This document shows, in pieces, positions 17,600-25,901 of a stretch of DNA of 44,770 bases. The notes under the pieces are model-generated. The model ran no database searches, had not been told where the DNA came from, and worked only from the letters and a program-made list of their open reading frames with translations. Made by a program: the position numbers and the translations under genes. The first letter of the stretch is position 1, and the number at the start of each line of letters is the position of its first letter. Source of the stretch: Pirellulales bacterium (GTDB lineage: Bacteria; Planctomycetota; Planctomycetia; Pirellulales; Thermoguttaceae); NCBI GenBank assembly GCA_016935315.1, contig JAFGRD010000063.1, positions 1-44,770 on the forward strand, given 5' to 3'.

Positions 17600-19510
17600 A
17601 TGCATCAGAACGGCTCTACCGTGCGATCACTGGTCAAGAAGCTACGTACGATCTTCGACCTCGAATCGTCCGGCCGACTGATTCTCTACAGCGGGTTCGT
17701 CGGCGTGGTCGCGGGGCTCGGGGCTGCCGCGTTCTTCTGGGGGCTGCAGCGATTGCAGCACCTTGCGCTGGGGCAGTGGATGGGCTACTGGCCCCCGGGC
17801 GCCGGCAGCGAACCTGCCACCCACGCCCTTCAATTGCCCGAGCAATGGTGGCCGGTTCTGCTGATCCCCGTCCTCGGCGGCCTGGTCTGCGGAGTGTTGG
17901 TCTACACGTTCGCTCCCGAGGCCGAGGGCCACGGCACCGACGCGATGGTCAAGGCGTTTCACGGCCAGCGAGGCAGCATCCGCGCGCGGGTGCCGCTGAT
18001 CAAAGCGCTGGCCAGCATCGTGACCATCGGCACCGGGGGCTCGGCGGGCCGCGAGGGCCCGATTGCCCAAATCGGTGCCGGGTTCGGCTCCTTCCTGGCC
18101 ACCAAGTTGAAGCTGAGCGATTGGGACCGTCGTGTCCTGATGCTGGCCGGGGGAGCGGGCGGCATCGCCGCGATCTTCCGCGCGCCGCTGGGAGGAGCCC
18201 TGTTTTCCGTCGAAGTCCTCTATGCCAGCACGGCCATCGAACTGTCGGCCATCGTGCCGTGCGTGGTTTCGGCCGTGGTCGCCTATTCGGTGTTTGCCAG
18301 CATCTACGGGCCCGGGCTGGCCTTCTCTACCCCGCAGAACCTGGGGTTTGGAGGCCCGCACGAACTGCCGTTCTACTTGGTTTTCGCCGTCGTCTGCTCC
18401 CTGGTGGGGTTTGCCTACGTGTCGTTTTTCTACGGGCTGCGGGATCGGGTCTTTCGCCGCCTGGCGATCCCCAACCATTTCAAGCCCGCCATCGGCGGCC
18501 TGATGCTCGCCCTGCTGATCGTCGTGCTGCCCCATATCATGGGCGGGGGCTACGGCTGGATCCAGCTGGCCCTGGACGGCAATTTGACCAACGGCAAGAT
18601 GCCCGAGCTGATGGCCGGCCAGCACGGCTGGATCCGGTCGGTCTTGGACCGCGGGGTGATGGGCGGCGGCGAGTTGACGCTCGTGCTGCTGGCGGTCATG
18701 GTGCTTGCCAAGATCCTGGCCACCTCGTTTACGATTTCCTCCGGCGGCAGCGGGGGCGTATTTGCCCCTTCACTGTTCATCGGGGCCATGCTGGGCGGCA
18801 CGTTCGGCCTGGCCTGCCACATGGCCTTCCCCGAGCACGCGCCCGCCCCCGAAGCCTTCGTACTGGTCGGCATGGGCGGCTTCTTTGCCGGGGTGGCCAA
18901 AGTCCCGCTGACGGCCCTGTTGATGGTCTCGGAGATGTGCGGCTCCTACACGCTCCTGGTCCCGTTGATGCTGGTCAGCATGATCAACGTCGCCCTGCTC
19001 TCGCAGCGTTGGACCCTCTATGAAGAGCAGGTTTCCTCGCTGATCGACAGCCCCGCCCACCTGGGAGACTTCGTGGTGGACGTCCTGGAGGGAATGAAGG
19101 TCAGCCAGGTGTACGACCCCTCGCAGCGGCCCACCCTGATCCGCGAGAACCTGCCTCTGCCGGCCGTGCTGATGGTGGTGGCCGACGCCGAGGATGCCTA
19201 CTTCCCGGTGGTCGACGATGCCGACGAAATGGTCGGCATCTTCTCGCTGCACGATATCCGCTCTACCCTGGTGAGCAACGGCGCCGGGGGGCTGGTCCTG
19301 GCTTCCGATCTGGCCCGTTCCCCCGTATCGACCGTCACGCCGGAAGACAACTTACACACGGTCCTGCGGCTGTGCACGCAGAAACAGATTGCCGAGATCC
19401 CCGTCGTCGATCCGGACAACCCGCGCCGGGTCCTGGGTATGCTCTCCCGAGGCGAAGTCATCGCCGCCTACGACCGCCAGATGACCGCGCTGCGCAGCAA
19501 CAAGGCATAA
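17600..19510 (+). CDS. ClC-type chloride channel/transporter with C-terminal CBS pair
   Basis: 636 residues from ATG 17600. The frame is open 35 codons upstream and no start has a good ribosome site, so the start is uncertain. It has about 16-18 membrane helices of the ClC fold. Anion-path signatures are GHGTD (111-115, in place of GSGIP), GSAGREGP with gating glutamate E152, GGVFAPSLF (385-393) and the inner-gate tyrosine Y450 (GSYTLLVPLM). In FSVEVLY (202-208) the position of the E. coli proton glutamate E203 is a valine (V206). Two CBS domains (about 498-555, 575-628) should bind adenine nucleotides. Inner-membrane Cl- transport, possibly uncoupled from protons. Confidence 0.9.
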   Translation: MHQNGSTVRSLVKKLRTIFDLESSGRLILYSGFVGVVAGLGAAAFFWGLQRLQHLALGQWMGYWPPGAGSEPATHALQLPEQWWPVLLIPVLGGLVCGVLVYTFAPEAEGHGTDAMVKAFHGQRGSIRARVPLIKALASIVTIGTGGSAGREGPIAQIGAGFGSFLATKLKLSDWDRRVLMLAGGAGGIAAIFRAPLGGALFSVEVLYASTAIELSAIVPCVVSAVVAYSVFASIYGPGLAFSTPQNLGFGGPHELPFYLVFAVVCSLVGFAYVSFFYGLRDRVFRRLAIPNHFKPAIGGLMLALLIVVLPHIMGGGYGWIQLALDGNLTNGKMPELMAGQHGWIRSVLDRGVMGGGELTLVLLAVMVLAKILATSFTISSGGSGGVFAPSLFIGAMLGGTFGLACHMAFPEHAPAPEAFVLVGMGGFFAGVAKVPLTALLMVSEMCGSYTLLVPLMLVSMINVALLSQRWTLYEEQVSSLIDSPAHLGDFVVDVLEGMKVSQVYDPSQRPTLIRENLPLPAVLMVVADAEDAYFPVVDDADEMVGIFSLHDIRSTLVSNGAGGLVLASDLARSPVSTVTPEDNLHTVLRLCTQKQIAEIPVVDPDNPRRVLGMLSRGEVIAAYDRQMTALRSNKA

Positions 19511-19569
19511 GCAAAACCTCCCTCCATCAAGCCCTTTGCCGCCGACATCTCTCGCCCCAGACTCACGTC

Positions 19570-20379
19570 ATGAACGCCCATCGACAAGATATCGCCGCGC
19601 GACTGGAACTGGCCGTCGACGCCGCCCGGGGCGCCGGCCGCATTACGCTGGAGTACTTCCGCCGTGAAGACCTGACCATCGAGCGCAAAGGCGACGACTC
19701 CCCGGTGACCGTGGCCGATCGTCGGGCCGAGGAGCACCTGCGGCGGCGGATCGCCGAGGTCTTTCCGGACGACGCGGTCGTGGGCGAGGAGCTGCCCGAC
19801 CGCGAGGGCGACAGTGAATTCCGCTGGATCCTCGATCCGATTGACGGCACCAAATCGTTCATCCATGGCGTGCCACTGTACGGGACGCTGGTCGGCGTGG
19901 AGCACCAGGGAGAGAGCGTGCTGGGCGTGATTCTGATTCCCGCCACCGACGAATGCGTCTACGCCGCGCGGGGACAAGGGGCCTGGTACCTGGCCGACGA
20001 CGAACCACCTCGACCGGCGAAGGTCTCCGATTGCCCCCGGCTCTGCGAAGGGCTCTTCCTGACCAGCGAGGTCTCGACCTTCGACGAAGTCGGCCGCCGC
20101 GACGCGTACCAGCGCCTGGAAGCCACGGCCCGCTTGAGCCGCTCCTGGGGCGATTGCTACGGCTATTTGATGATCGCCACCGGCCGGGCCGAAGTGATGG
20201 TCGATCCCGTGGTGGCGGTATGGGACCTGGCCGCCCTGCCGCCGATTATCGAAGAAGCCGGCGGCACGTTCACCGATTGGCAAGGATGCAGAACCATCCA
20301 CTCAGGCAACAGCATCGCCACCAACGGCAAGACGTTCGACGAGGTGCTGGCCATCGTTCGAGGCACCGAAAAGGCATGA
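19570..20379 (+). CDS. hisN: Inositol-monophosphatase-family phosphatase, histidinol-phosphatase (HisN) type
   Basis: 269 residues from ATG 19570. Mg-dependent phosphatase of the IMPase fold. Metal-binding motifs are GEE (72-74), WILDPIDGTKSF (86-97) and the C-terminal WDLAAL. The segment GTLVGVEHQGESVLGVI and the absence of a CysQ-like insert fit the HisN subgroup, which removes phosphate from L-histidinol phosphate in histidine synthesis. A role on inositol phosphate or another sugar phosphate cannot be excluded. It follows the ClC gene by 59 bp on the same strand and may be cotranscribed. Confidence 0.82.
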   Translation: MNAHRQDIAARLELAVDAARGAGRITLEYFRREDLTIERKGDDSPVTVADRRAEEHLRRRIAEVFPDDAVVGEELPDREGDSEFRWILDPIDGTKSFIHGVPLYGTLVGVEHQGESVLGVILIPATDECVYAARGQGAWYLADDEPPRPAKVSDCPRLCEGLFLTSEVSTFDEVGRRDAYQRLEATARLSRSWGDCYGYLMIATGRAEVMVDPVVAVWDLAALPPIIEEAGGTFTDWQGCRTIHSGNSIATNGKTFDEVLAIVRGTEKA

Positions 20380-20393
20380 CGGCCGGCGCCCCG

Positions 20394-20421
20394 GGAGGGA
20401 AAGATTACCGCGGGTCCCTCC
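20394..20421. terminator. Hairpin between convergent hisN and hypothetical gene
   Basis: GGAGGGA (20394-20400) and TCCCTCC (20415-20421) form a perfect 7-bp stem followed by TGTTTC on the plus strand. It suits a terminator for hisN and may also act on the minus strand. Confidence 0.45.
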
Positions 20422-20433
20422 TGTTTCCCACAC

Positions 20434-20468
20434 ACGAAAGCCCAACGTACTTCTCTTGCGAGCCCTGA
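20434..20468 (-). repeat. Dispersed repeat family B, head fragment B3
   Basis: On the minus strand it reads GGGCTCGCAAGAGAAGTACG and then TTGGGCTTTCGTG, matching the head of B4 and B5. It begins immediately after the TGA stop (20469-20471) of the minus-strand gene. The hairpin core is absent. Confidence 0.6.
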
Positions 20469-21140
20469 TCAACGCCTGTTGCTCGTACTTCGCGATTTGC
20501 CCCTTTCTCCCGGCCAATCGCACGTCTCCTGCCACAGCACTTCGCCGCCGCGGAGGAACCAGACGTACAACTTGCCTGGGCTGGTGAAGTGCTCCGGCGG
20601 CAACTCCAGATGGAGCAGATCGCCGTCGATGGCCCAGTCGGGCAGCAGGCAGAAGACCACGGCCGCCCCGGGCGCCGGATCGTCGGCAGGCACCTCGCAA
20701 GCGACGGAAACGGCCGGTCTGCCCAACGCGTTGCGTCGCCCGAAAATCTGAAAATCGATCCCCTGCTCCGTCACCGACCGGCTCATCGGCACACCAGCCC
20801 CTCGATCCAGACAGGCATAGACGTTGATCGTCATCGCGCCGCGGAAAAACTCTTTGACGAAAAACAGCGGCCGGACCTCGCGACCGCCCGCACCGTCGCT
20901 GGTCACCAACCGGACCTCAATCGACGGACGCTGATGGACCTTCCAAGGGTACTGAATCACCAGGGCCGGATCTCCCGTCTGCTGCTTGACGATCGAGACG
21001 TAGGAGGTCGCCTTCTTCGGGACGGCCTCGTTCGCCGCGGGGTCGGGCGACTGGGCCGTGACCGGGCCACATCGGCAGCAGATCGTCATCAGGCAACAAC
21101 ACGTCACGGCCATCGTCGATGGCCAGCGGTGGGTCGGCAT
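20469..21140 (-). CDS. Hypothetical secreted protein
   Basis: 223 residues from the ATG seven bases after AAGGAG. An N-terminal hydrophobic, Cys-rich segment (MAVTCCCLMTICCRC) looks like a short signal peptide or membrane anchor, followed by TAQSPDPAANE. The rest is soluble and beta-rich, with no domain I recognise. Typical pieces are YVSIVKQQTGDPALVIQY, RPLFFVKEFFRGAMTINVY and LYVWFLRGGEVLWQETCDWP. The last part resembles the edge of an immunoglobulin-like or carbohydrate-binding sandwich, but this is only an impression. A TACAAT (21198-21193) upstream could be its -10 box. Confidence 0.65.
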   Translation of the reverse strand: MPTHRWPSTMAVTCCCLMTICCRCGPVTAQSPDPAANEAVPKKATSYVSIVKQQTGDPALVIQYPWKVHQRPSIEVRLVTSDGAGGREVRPLFFVKEFFRGAMTINVYACLDRGAGVPMSRSVTEQGIDFQIFGRRNALGRPAVSVACEVPADDPAPGAAVVFCLLPDWAIDGDLLHLELPPEHFTSPGKLYVWFLRGGEVLWQETCDWPGERGKSRSTSNRR

Positions 21141-21644
21141 CGGCAAGCTCCTTTCGTCGCGCCCGCAAGCACGCCCAGAATTCGATTATTCCATTGTATC
21201 CTCTCACGTCGAGCGCGGTGGCGAATCGCGCATCCACCGCCGGGTATCGGCGGAGCGGCGTCGGCGAGACAAGGCCCCCACGCTGGAGGGGAATTCGTAT
21301 GGACTCTCGCGGCGAAGTGTTGACATACGGTTTCCGACAGCCGGACAACACTACAGCCCAATGGCGTCTCCACCCAAAACCCCTGCCGCTCCGACCTCTC
21401 CGAACCGCATAATTCCAAGTGGTTTAAGGCGTTGCGACATTTCCGGGCTGAACCCCGGTCGGAAGTTTGAACCTTTCCCCGGACCCAATCTGAACCCATA
21501 CCGCGGGTGGAGGCTTCGCATGCAAGCTGCAAACTGCCGACCCCTGCAGGGATTGTACTTGAGGCCGTTTGGAACTTTGTCTGCCGTTGAATCGTCTTTG
21601 GAGGGGGCATTTCTGCGCCTCTTACTAATTCGGAGGGCTAGGCA
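21141..21644. other. 504-bp divergent intergenic region with repeat B7
   Basis: Contains the B7 head fragment (21298-21332). 21410-21480 has the short palindromic stretch CCGGGCTGAACCCCGG. Composition is lower in GC than the neighbouring housekeeping genes. No gene supported. Confidence 0.4.
21298..21332 (+). repeat. Dispersed repeat family B, degenerate head fragment B7
   Basis: TATGGACTCTCGCGGCGAAG then TGTTGACATACGG corresponds to the B2 head TATGGACTCGCGAAAGAACC then AGTTGGACATACG. The downstream hairpin core is missing. Confidence 0.5.
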
Positions 21645-22532
21645 ATGTGCCGACGATTTGCAGTGATGGCATGTCTCCTGGCCGGCCTGGGCGGGACGTT
21701 CGCCCTTGCGGGCGATCCCCCGAAGGACGAAGCGAGCGACGGCCTTTCCGCCTTGCCCAAGCAAGTTAGGGGCCTCGGCCGCGACAAACAGTGTGTCCAC
21801 ACACGACGCCTTGGGGACAATTTCGGCCAGTTCTTCTTCCGGGGCGATGCATCCGACTTCAATCGGGTCTTCCAACAGTGCGCTGGGGTTTCCGGCGCGG
21901 TTCGACTGTCAGTGCATACGAACCCGAAGTCCGTGCCCTGCGTGGCACCACCGGGTAAGCCTTCCGACTTCAGCTATGATTGGATGGTCACTGCCAGGGT
22001 TGCGAAGTCCCCGCATCCTTGCCTTTTCTTGCGGTTCGACGTGTGGCTCAATGACAGGATAGCGAGAGACGGACTGAAACTCGGCCCTTTTGTGCCACTG
22101 AACGACGTAGCGAGGCTGCGAACGCTGATCCTGACTACGGAAGTGCCCATCCCCGAACTGGTTTGTTGGCAAGGCTTGTCGGGGCTTGCGCCGCACGGGA
22201 ATGTGCCGCTGCTGATGAAATGCTACGACGGTTCAACACCGGCTAAAGAGGGAGTACCCTTCAGGAAATGGTACTGGCAGTGCTATGAAGACTTGTCAGC
22301 CGTCAAGCCCGGAATGACCAGGCGAGAAATTGGGAACAGAGTCTGGGGCGATGGGGGCCTTTCCATGGATACCTGTGAGTGCGAAGATTTCGTCCACCCC
22401 GCTTGTCCTGCCCTGAAAATTCGCATTGAGTTCGCCGTGAAACACGACGACCAGAATCTGCCCGTGCGCAGCCAGGATGACATCGTGGTTGATGTATCAG
22501 TGCCGTTTGTTGAGGAGTTCTTTTGCGATTGA
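21645..22532 (+). CDS. Hypothetical secreted protein with BamE/SmpA-like C-terminal motif
   Basis: 295 residues from the ATG behind GGAGGG. The signal peptide is about residues 1-22 (CRRFAVMACLLAGLGGTFALA). The mature protein has many Cys (about nine), unusual for its neighbours. Near the C-terminus LSAVKPGMTRREIGNRV plus WGDGGLS resembles the short helix-loop unit of BamE/SmpA-like lipoproteins, ending in a beta strand with VVDVSVPFVEEF. No lipobox is apparent. Codon use is less GC3-biased than in the housekeeping genes, which may mean recent acquisition. Function unknown. Confidence 0.65.
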   Translation: MCRRFAVMACLLAGLGGTFALAGDPPKDEASDGLSALPKQVRGLGRDKQCVHTRRLGDNFGQFFFRGDASDFNRVFQQCAGVSGAVRLSVHTNPKSVPCVAPPGKPSDFSYDWMVTARVAKSPHPCLFLRFDVWLNDRIARDGLKLGPFVPLNDVARLRTLILTTEVPIPELVCWQGLSGLAPHGNVPLLMKCYDGSTPAKEGVPFRKWYWQCYEDLSAVKPGMTRREIGNRVWGDGGLSMDTCECEDFVHPACPALKIRIEFAVKHDDQNLPVRSQDDIVVDVSVPFVEEFFCD

Positions 22533-22708
22533 CGGGCTTGGGAGGATCCGCCTGCTCACGTCGAAAGGATGGAAGAAGTCGTGATGAATCTCGGACTACT
22601 AACTTGTCGACTTCGGATTCTTGTTCTGCTGGTGTCGTGGATATCGGTCGGGTAGCGGTTGGCTACGTTAGCCGAGGCGTTGTTTTCCGAAAGGATAGGA
22701 GACAGCAA

Positions 22709-22972
22709 ATGAGTCTCTTTTCTGATCCGGTCGGGTGGGCCAGGATTGCCGCAGGATCCAGACTTCGACTTACGCTGGCGATAGTCCTCCACATCTCGGC
22801 CTGTCTGTTGTTCTCGCTCTACCGCGTCCCCAAGGCACCCGATGCGTTTCTTTCACCGGTTCACATTGGTGCCATCTTTTTTCTCGGTGGCTATTTCCCC
22901 ATTGTGTACTTGTACGCCATTTACAGACTTTTGAGGAGGGGATTGACGAGCGACCCGGACAACGGCACATAA
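22709..22972 (+). CDS. Small two-helix membrane protein, function unknown
   Basis: 87 residues starting at ATG 22709, seven bases after AGGAG; the open frame begins earlier, but only this start has a ribosome site. Two hydrophobic helices are visible (LRLTLAIVLHISACLLFSLY and VHIGAIFFLGGYFPIVYLYA), followed by a short basic/acidic tail. It sits among hypothetical genes and has no recognisable family. Confidence 0.55.
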   Translation: MSLFSDPVGWARIAAGSRLRLTLAIVLHISACLLFSLYRVPKAPDAFLSPVHIGAIFFLGGYFPIVYLYAIYRLLRRGLTSDPDNGT

Positions 22973-23004
22973 AAGACAAACGGGGGCAGAGAAAGCGCCG
23001 GTCG

Positions 23005-23322
23005 GTCACCGGTTCGCTTTCCCGTCGGCACATCACGGATGCGAGCTTGTACCATCTGGCAGGCTTGGAGAAGCTGAAGGAGCTGAGTTTGAAAGGAACG
23101 CCGATCGACGGCAGCGGACTGCGATGGCTCAACGATCTGCCCCGGCCGGAAATCCTCGATCTCAGCACGACTCACGTGAAGCCGGGTAGCTTGAGCTGGC
23201 TTCACTCGATGAGGTCTTGGCATAAGGTCGACCTGACTGAGGTGTGGGAGTTGCACGCAGGCCACAGAGAGGCTTTGCGGAAGGCAATGCCTTGGCGGCA
23301 AGAGGTGGGATTCGGGTATTGA
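23005..23322 (+). pseudogene. Remnant of a leucine-rich-repeat protein
   Basis: About 105 codons encode degenerate LRR units of the planctomycete type: ITDASLYHLAGLEKLKELSL, KGTPIDGSGLRWL and NDLPRPEILDLSTTHVKPGS, ending AMPWRQEVGFGY. No start codon with a ribosome site opens this frame, and it only continues upstream by running across the preceding gene in another frame. I read it as the 3' end of a decayed gene. Alternatively it is a short real gene with an unusual start. Confidence 0.55.
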
Positions 23323-23937
23323 ACGAAGCTGTGGCCGTGGTGGCGTGCATCTCGACGGGTGGCTCGGGCCGACGCCCCGGTACGCTGGCCAGCGGCGTCG
23401 GCAGAATCTGCGAGGGATTTGTGCGGGAACAAGCCGCGCGGCGCGCTGGAAGACGGTGCACGCAACGCTGGACCGAGGGGAACCGTCTTATTTTCTGTGC
23501 GCGAAGTGGCTGTTTGGCGAGTCGGCCCGCCCTTTGGATGCGAGCAGCGGATCTGCACTCGTTGCGGCGAGCTTCGTAGCACCCATCCGGGGCAAGTGTC
23601 TATGGCCGAGGACGCCGCAAGCGTGCCGTTCGATGGGTAAACACCGTTTGTACTTTCGCGCGGCCGTCTCGGGCACCCCTCTGCCGGCGGGGGCCGCGTG
23701 TCGGGCTTTGCACGGCAGGCGTTTTCCGGCACACTCCGCCTGCACGTTCTGCACAATCTCCTCACATCCCTTTGATCCCACCGCGAGCCACGCGACGACT
23801 CTTTTCGTAGCATTTGACCCGGCTATGACGGAACGTATTGTTACATAGGTGTGCCGCCTGTCGCAGACACATCGCCTCGGGAGGCAGTAACTTGCGAGAA
23901 GACGGCGGCCCAAGTCGTAGCGGCCAGGAAGACCATC
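23323..23937. other. 615-bp gene-free region before cheX
   Basis: Open frames of up to about 165 codons overlap on several frames with no ribosome sites or domains. It may contain further debris of the LRR gene. The cheX promoter lies at its end. Confidence 0.4.
23814..23841 (+). promoter_or_regulatory. Sigma70-like promoter of cheX
   Basis: TTGACC (23814-23819), 16-bp spacer, TATTGT (23836-23841), about 97 bp before the cheX start. Confidence 0.45.
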
Positions 23938-24414
23938 ATGCAAGCCGAATACATCAACCCGTTCATCACTTCGCTGGCCAACGCCTTCATGACCATGTTG
24001 GACTGTGAAGTCCGTCGCGGGCTCGTGAGCTTGAAGGACGGCAATTCCCCGGACTACGAAATCAGTGGGATCATCGGATTGTCCGGGAGGGCGGTCGGGA
24101 CGGTCGTCTTGAGTCTTTCGAAAGAGGTGGCCCTCAAGGCCGCTTCCACCTTGCTGATGTGTGAGACCTCCGAGGTCGACGCCGAGGTGATCGACGCCGT
24201 AGGGGAACTGACCAACATGGTGGCCGGCGCGGCCAAGTCGGAGTTGGAGGAATACGAGTTGGCGGTGAGTCTTCCCAACGTCGTGACCGGGCGGCACCAC
24301 GAAATTCGCTTTCCCTCCAACGTCACTCCCATTTGCGTGCCGTTTGAAACCGACTGGGGCGACTTGTCGCTGGAGGTCGGGTTCGCGCCCGCCCGCGTGC
24401 CGGTATCCACTTGA
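23938..24414 (+). CDS. cheX: CheX-like CheY-phosphatase family protein
   Basis: 158 residues from the ATG behind AGGAAG. It belongs to the CheC/CheX/FliY family. The phosphatase signature is seen once: AVGELTNMVAGAAKSEL, with E90 and N93 as the catalytic ExxN pair, preceded by ISGIIGLSGRAVGTVVLSLS. One motif, as in CheX (CheC has two). Such proteins dephosphorylate CheY-P. No cheA, cheY or receptor gene lies in the window; fliG is next, 152 bp downstream on the same strand. It may serve a response regulator other than CheY. Confidence 0.85.
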   Translation: MQAEYINPFITSLANAFMTMLDCEVRRGLVSLKDGNSPDYEISGIIGLSGRAVGTVVLSLSKEVALKAASTLLMCETSEVDAEVIDAVGELTNMVAGAAKSELEEYELAVSLPNVVTGRHHEIRFPSNVTPICVPFETDWGDLSLEVGFAPARVPVST

Positions 24415-24566
24415 CTTTCCGTACCGCTGCCATCGGGCGGCGAGTTGGACTCAAGTAGGTCAGCAACTTTGGCCGATATCGGGCCAACAAGTGCGCAGAC
24501 TGCGCAAACCTTTCCGGTTGGCAAGATTGCGAATATGCGCAGTTCAGGAAATCCGAGGGTGTCTCC

Positions 24567-25565
24567 ATGCCTGCCTCCGACGTTCGCAAAGCCGCTGTGC
24601 TGTTGATGAGCCTTGCGCCCCAGCAGGCCGCGCAACTGATGAGCAAACTCGCGCCGAAAGAGGTGGAAGCTGTCTCGATCGAGATCGCCAAGACGGGTGG
24701 GGTCGGCGGGGAGGAGCAGGAGTCCGTCATTCGAGAGTTTGCCGTGGCCAATCCGACCGCACTGACCGGCAGCGCCGGCGGTTTGGACGTTGCCAGAGCG
24801 CTGGTGGAACAGGCTTTGGGCAAGAGTGCTGGGGCCACACTCGACAACGTGCGTCAATCGATCGAGGCGTTGCCGTTCGGCTTCCTTCAGAAAGTCGACA
24901 GCCAGAACCTGCTGACCTTCATCATCGACGAACATCCCCAGACGATCGCCTTGATTCTCTCCCATGTGCCGCCTTCCCAGGCTGCCGACATCATCAGCGG
25001 GCTGCCGGCGGAACGCCAGTTGTCGGTGATCCGCCGGATAGCCACCATGGGGCAAACGAGCCCGGAGATCATCCACGAAGTGGAAAAGGGCCTGGAACGC
25101 CGCATGGCCGCGGTCATGAGCCAGCAGTTCGAGAACGCCGGCGGTGTGTCCAGCGTGGCCGAAATGCTCAACGTGATCGATCGGGCGACGGAACGGAGCC
25201 TGCTGGAGAACCTTGCCCAAGAAGACCCCGACCTGGTCGAGGAAATCCGCCGGTTGATGTTCGTTTTCGAGGACATCACCAAGCTCGCCGACCGCGACAT
25301 TCAGAACCTGTTGAAGAACGTGGAGAGTTCGCAATGGGCCATGGCGCTGAAGGGGGCCAGCGAGGAGTTGAAAGACAAGATCCTCAGCAATATGTCCAAA
25401 CGGGCTGCCGACCTGTTGCGCGAGGAAATGGAGTACCTCGGTCCGGTCCGGCTCTCCTCGGTCGAGCAGACCCAACAGCAGATTGTCGATATCGTCCGAC
25501 GCCTCGAAGATGCCGGCGAGATCACCACCCACGGCGAAGAGGAGGAAGAGCAGTTCATTCAATAG
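24567..25565 (+). CDS. fliG: Flagellar motor switch protein FliG
   Basis: 332 residues, start behind GAGGGTG. The N-terminal domain has RKAAVLLMSLAPQQAAQLMS; the middle domain has the hallmark EHPQTIALILSH (122-133) and HVPPSQAADIISGLP. The C-terminal domain has the torque helix region FEDITKLADRDIQNLLK (234-250) and AADLLREEMEYLGPVRL (280-296) with the charged residues that contact MotA. The length equals the family norm and the C-terminus is acidic (EEEEEQF). It forms part of the cytoplasmic C-ring. The protein looks intact, yet no other flagellar gene is in the window; the rest presumably lies elsewhere in the genome. Confidence 0.93.
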   Translation: MPASDVRKAAVLLMSLAPQQAAQLMSKLAPKEVEAVSIEIAKTGGVGGEEQESVIREFAVANPTALTGSAGGLDVARALVEQALGKSAGATLDNVRQSIEALPFGFLQKVDSQNLLTFIIDEHPQTIALILSHVPPSQAADIISGLPAERQLSVIRRIATMGQTSPEIIHEVEKGLERRMAAVMSQQFENAGGVSSVAEMLNVIDRATERSLLENLAQEDPDLVEEIRRLMFVFEDITKLADRDIQNLLKNVESSQWAMALKGASEELKDKILSNMSKRAADLLREEMEYLGPVRLSSVEQTQQQIVDIVRRLEDAGEITTHGEEEEEQFIQ

Positions 25566-25901
25566 GGTGTCGCGGCGGAACGTCCCGTTCTCACTGCGTG
25601 AGGAGTGGGAAAGACCCCCGACAGAACCGTCCGTCCTTCTCCCATCCCCGCTCAGGGTTCATCGCCCACTCTGCCAGTAGCCCAAATCCCCCATTCCTCC
25701 TGCGCGGCACCCGATCGGGCCGAATTCACCTTGTCCGAACCGGCCAGTTCGGGTATTTCTACGCGACTTGAGCGACTCGGAGCAGGCGCCTGCACCGAAG
25801 GTGTCATTGTGTGGTGACGCTTCGAGGTCCGGGCCGGCGAGATCGGCCACTCTTCCACAACCTCGTCCTCAGCATTTTCAGCCAACACGGAAAGGGCCAC
25901 G
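25566..25901. other. 336-bp intergenic region between fliG and bamA
   Basis: Contains the putative bamA promoter (25731-25759) and, in its spacer, an inverted repeat CCGAAC (25735-25740)/GTTCGG (25747-25752). No gene seen. Confidence 0.4.
25731..25759 (+). promoter_or_regulatory. Putative bamA promoter with an inverted repeat in the spacer
   Basis: TTGTCC (25731-25736), 17 bp, TATTTC (25754-25759). The spacer contains CCGAAC-N6-GTTCGG, well placed for a regulator. Both boxes are imperfect. Confidence 0.4.

Noticed and set aside
21410-21480. Attachment site or tRNA fragment around CCGGGCTGAACCCCGG
   Set aside because: No complete tRNA fold, no integrase and no matching second copy in the window.
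23345-23848. 167-codon open frame before cheX
   Set aside because: No start signal and no recognisable sequence; it overlaps the probable cheX promoter.
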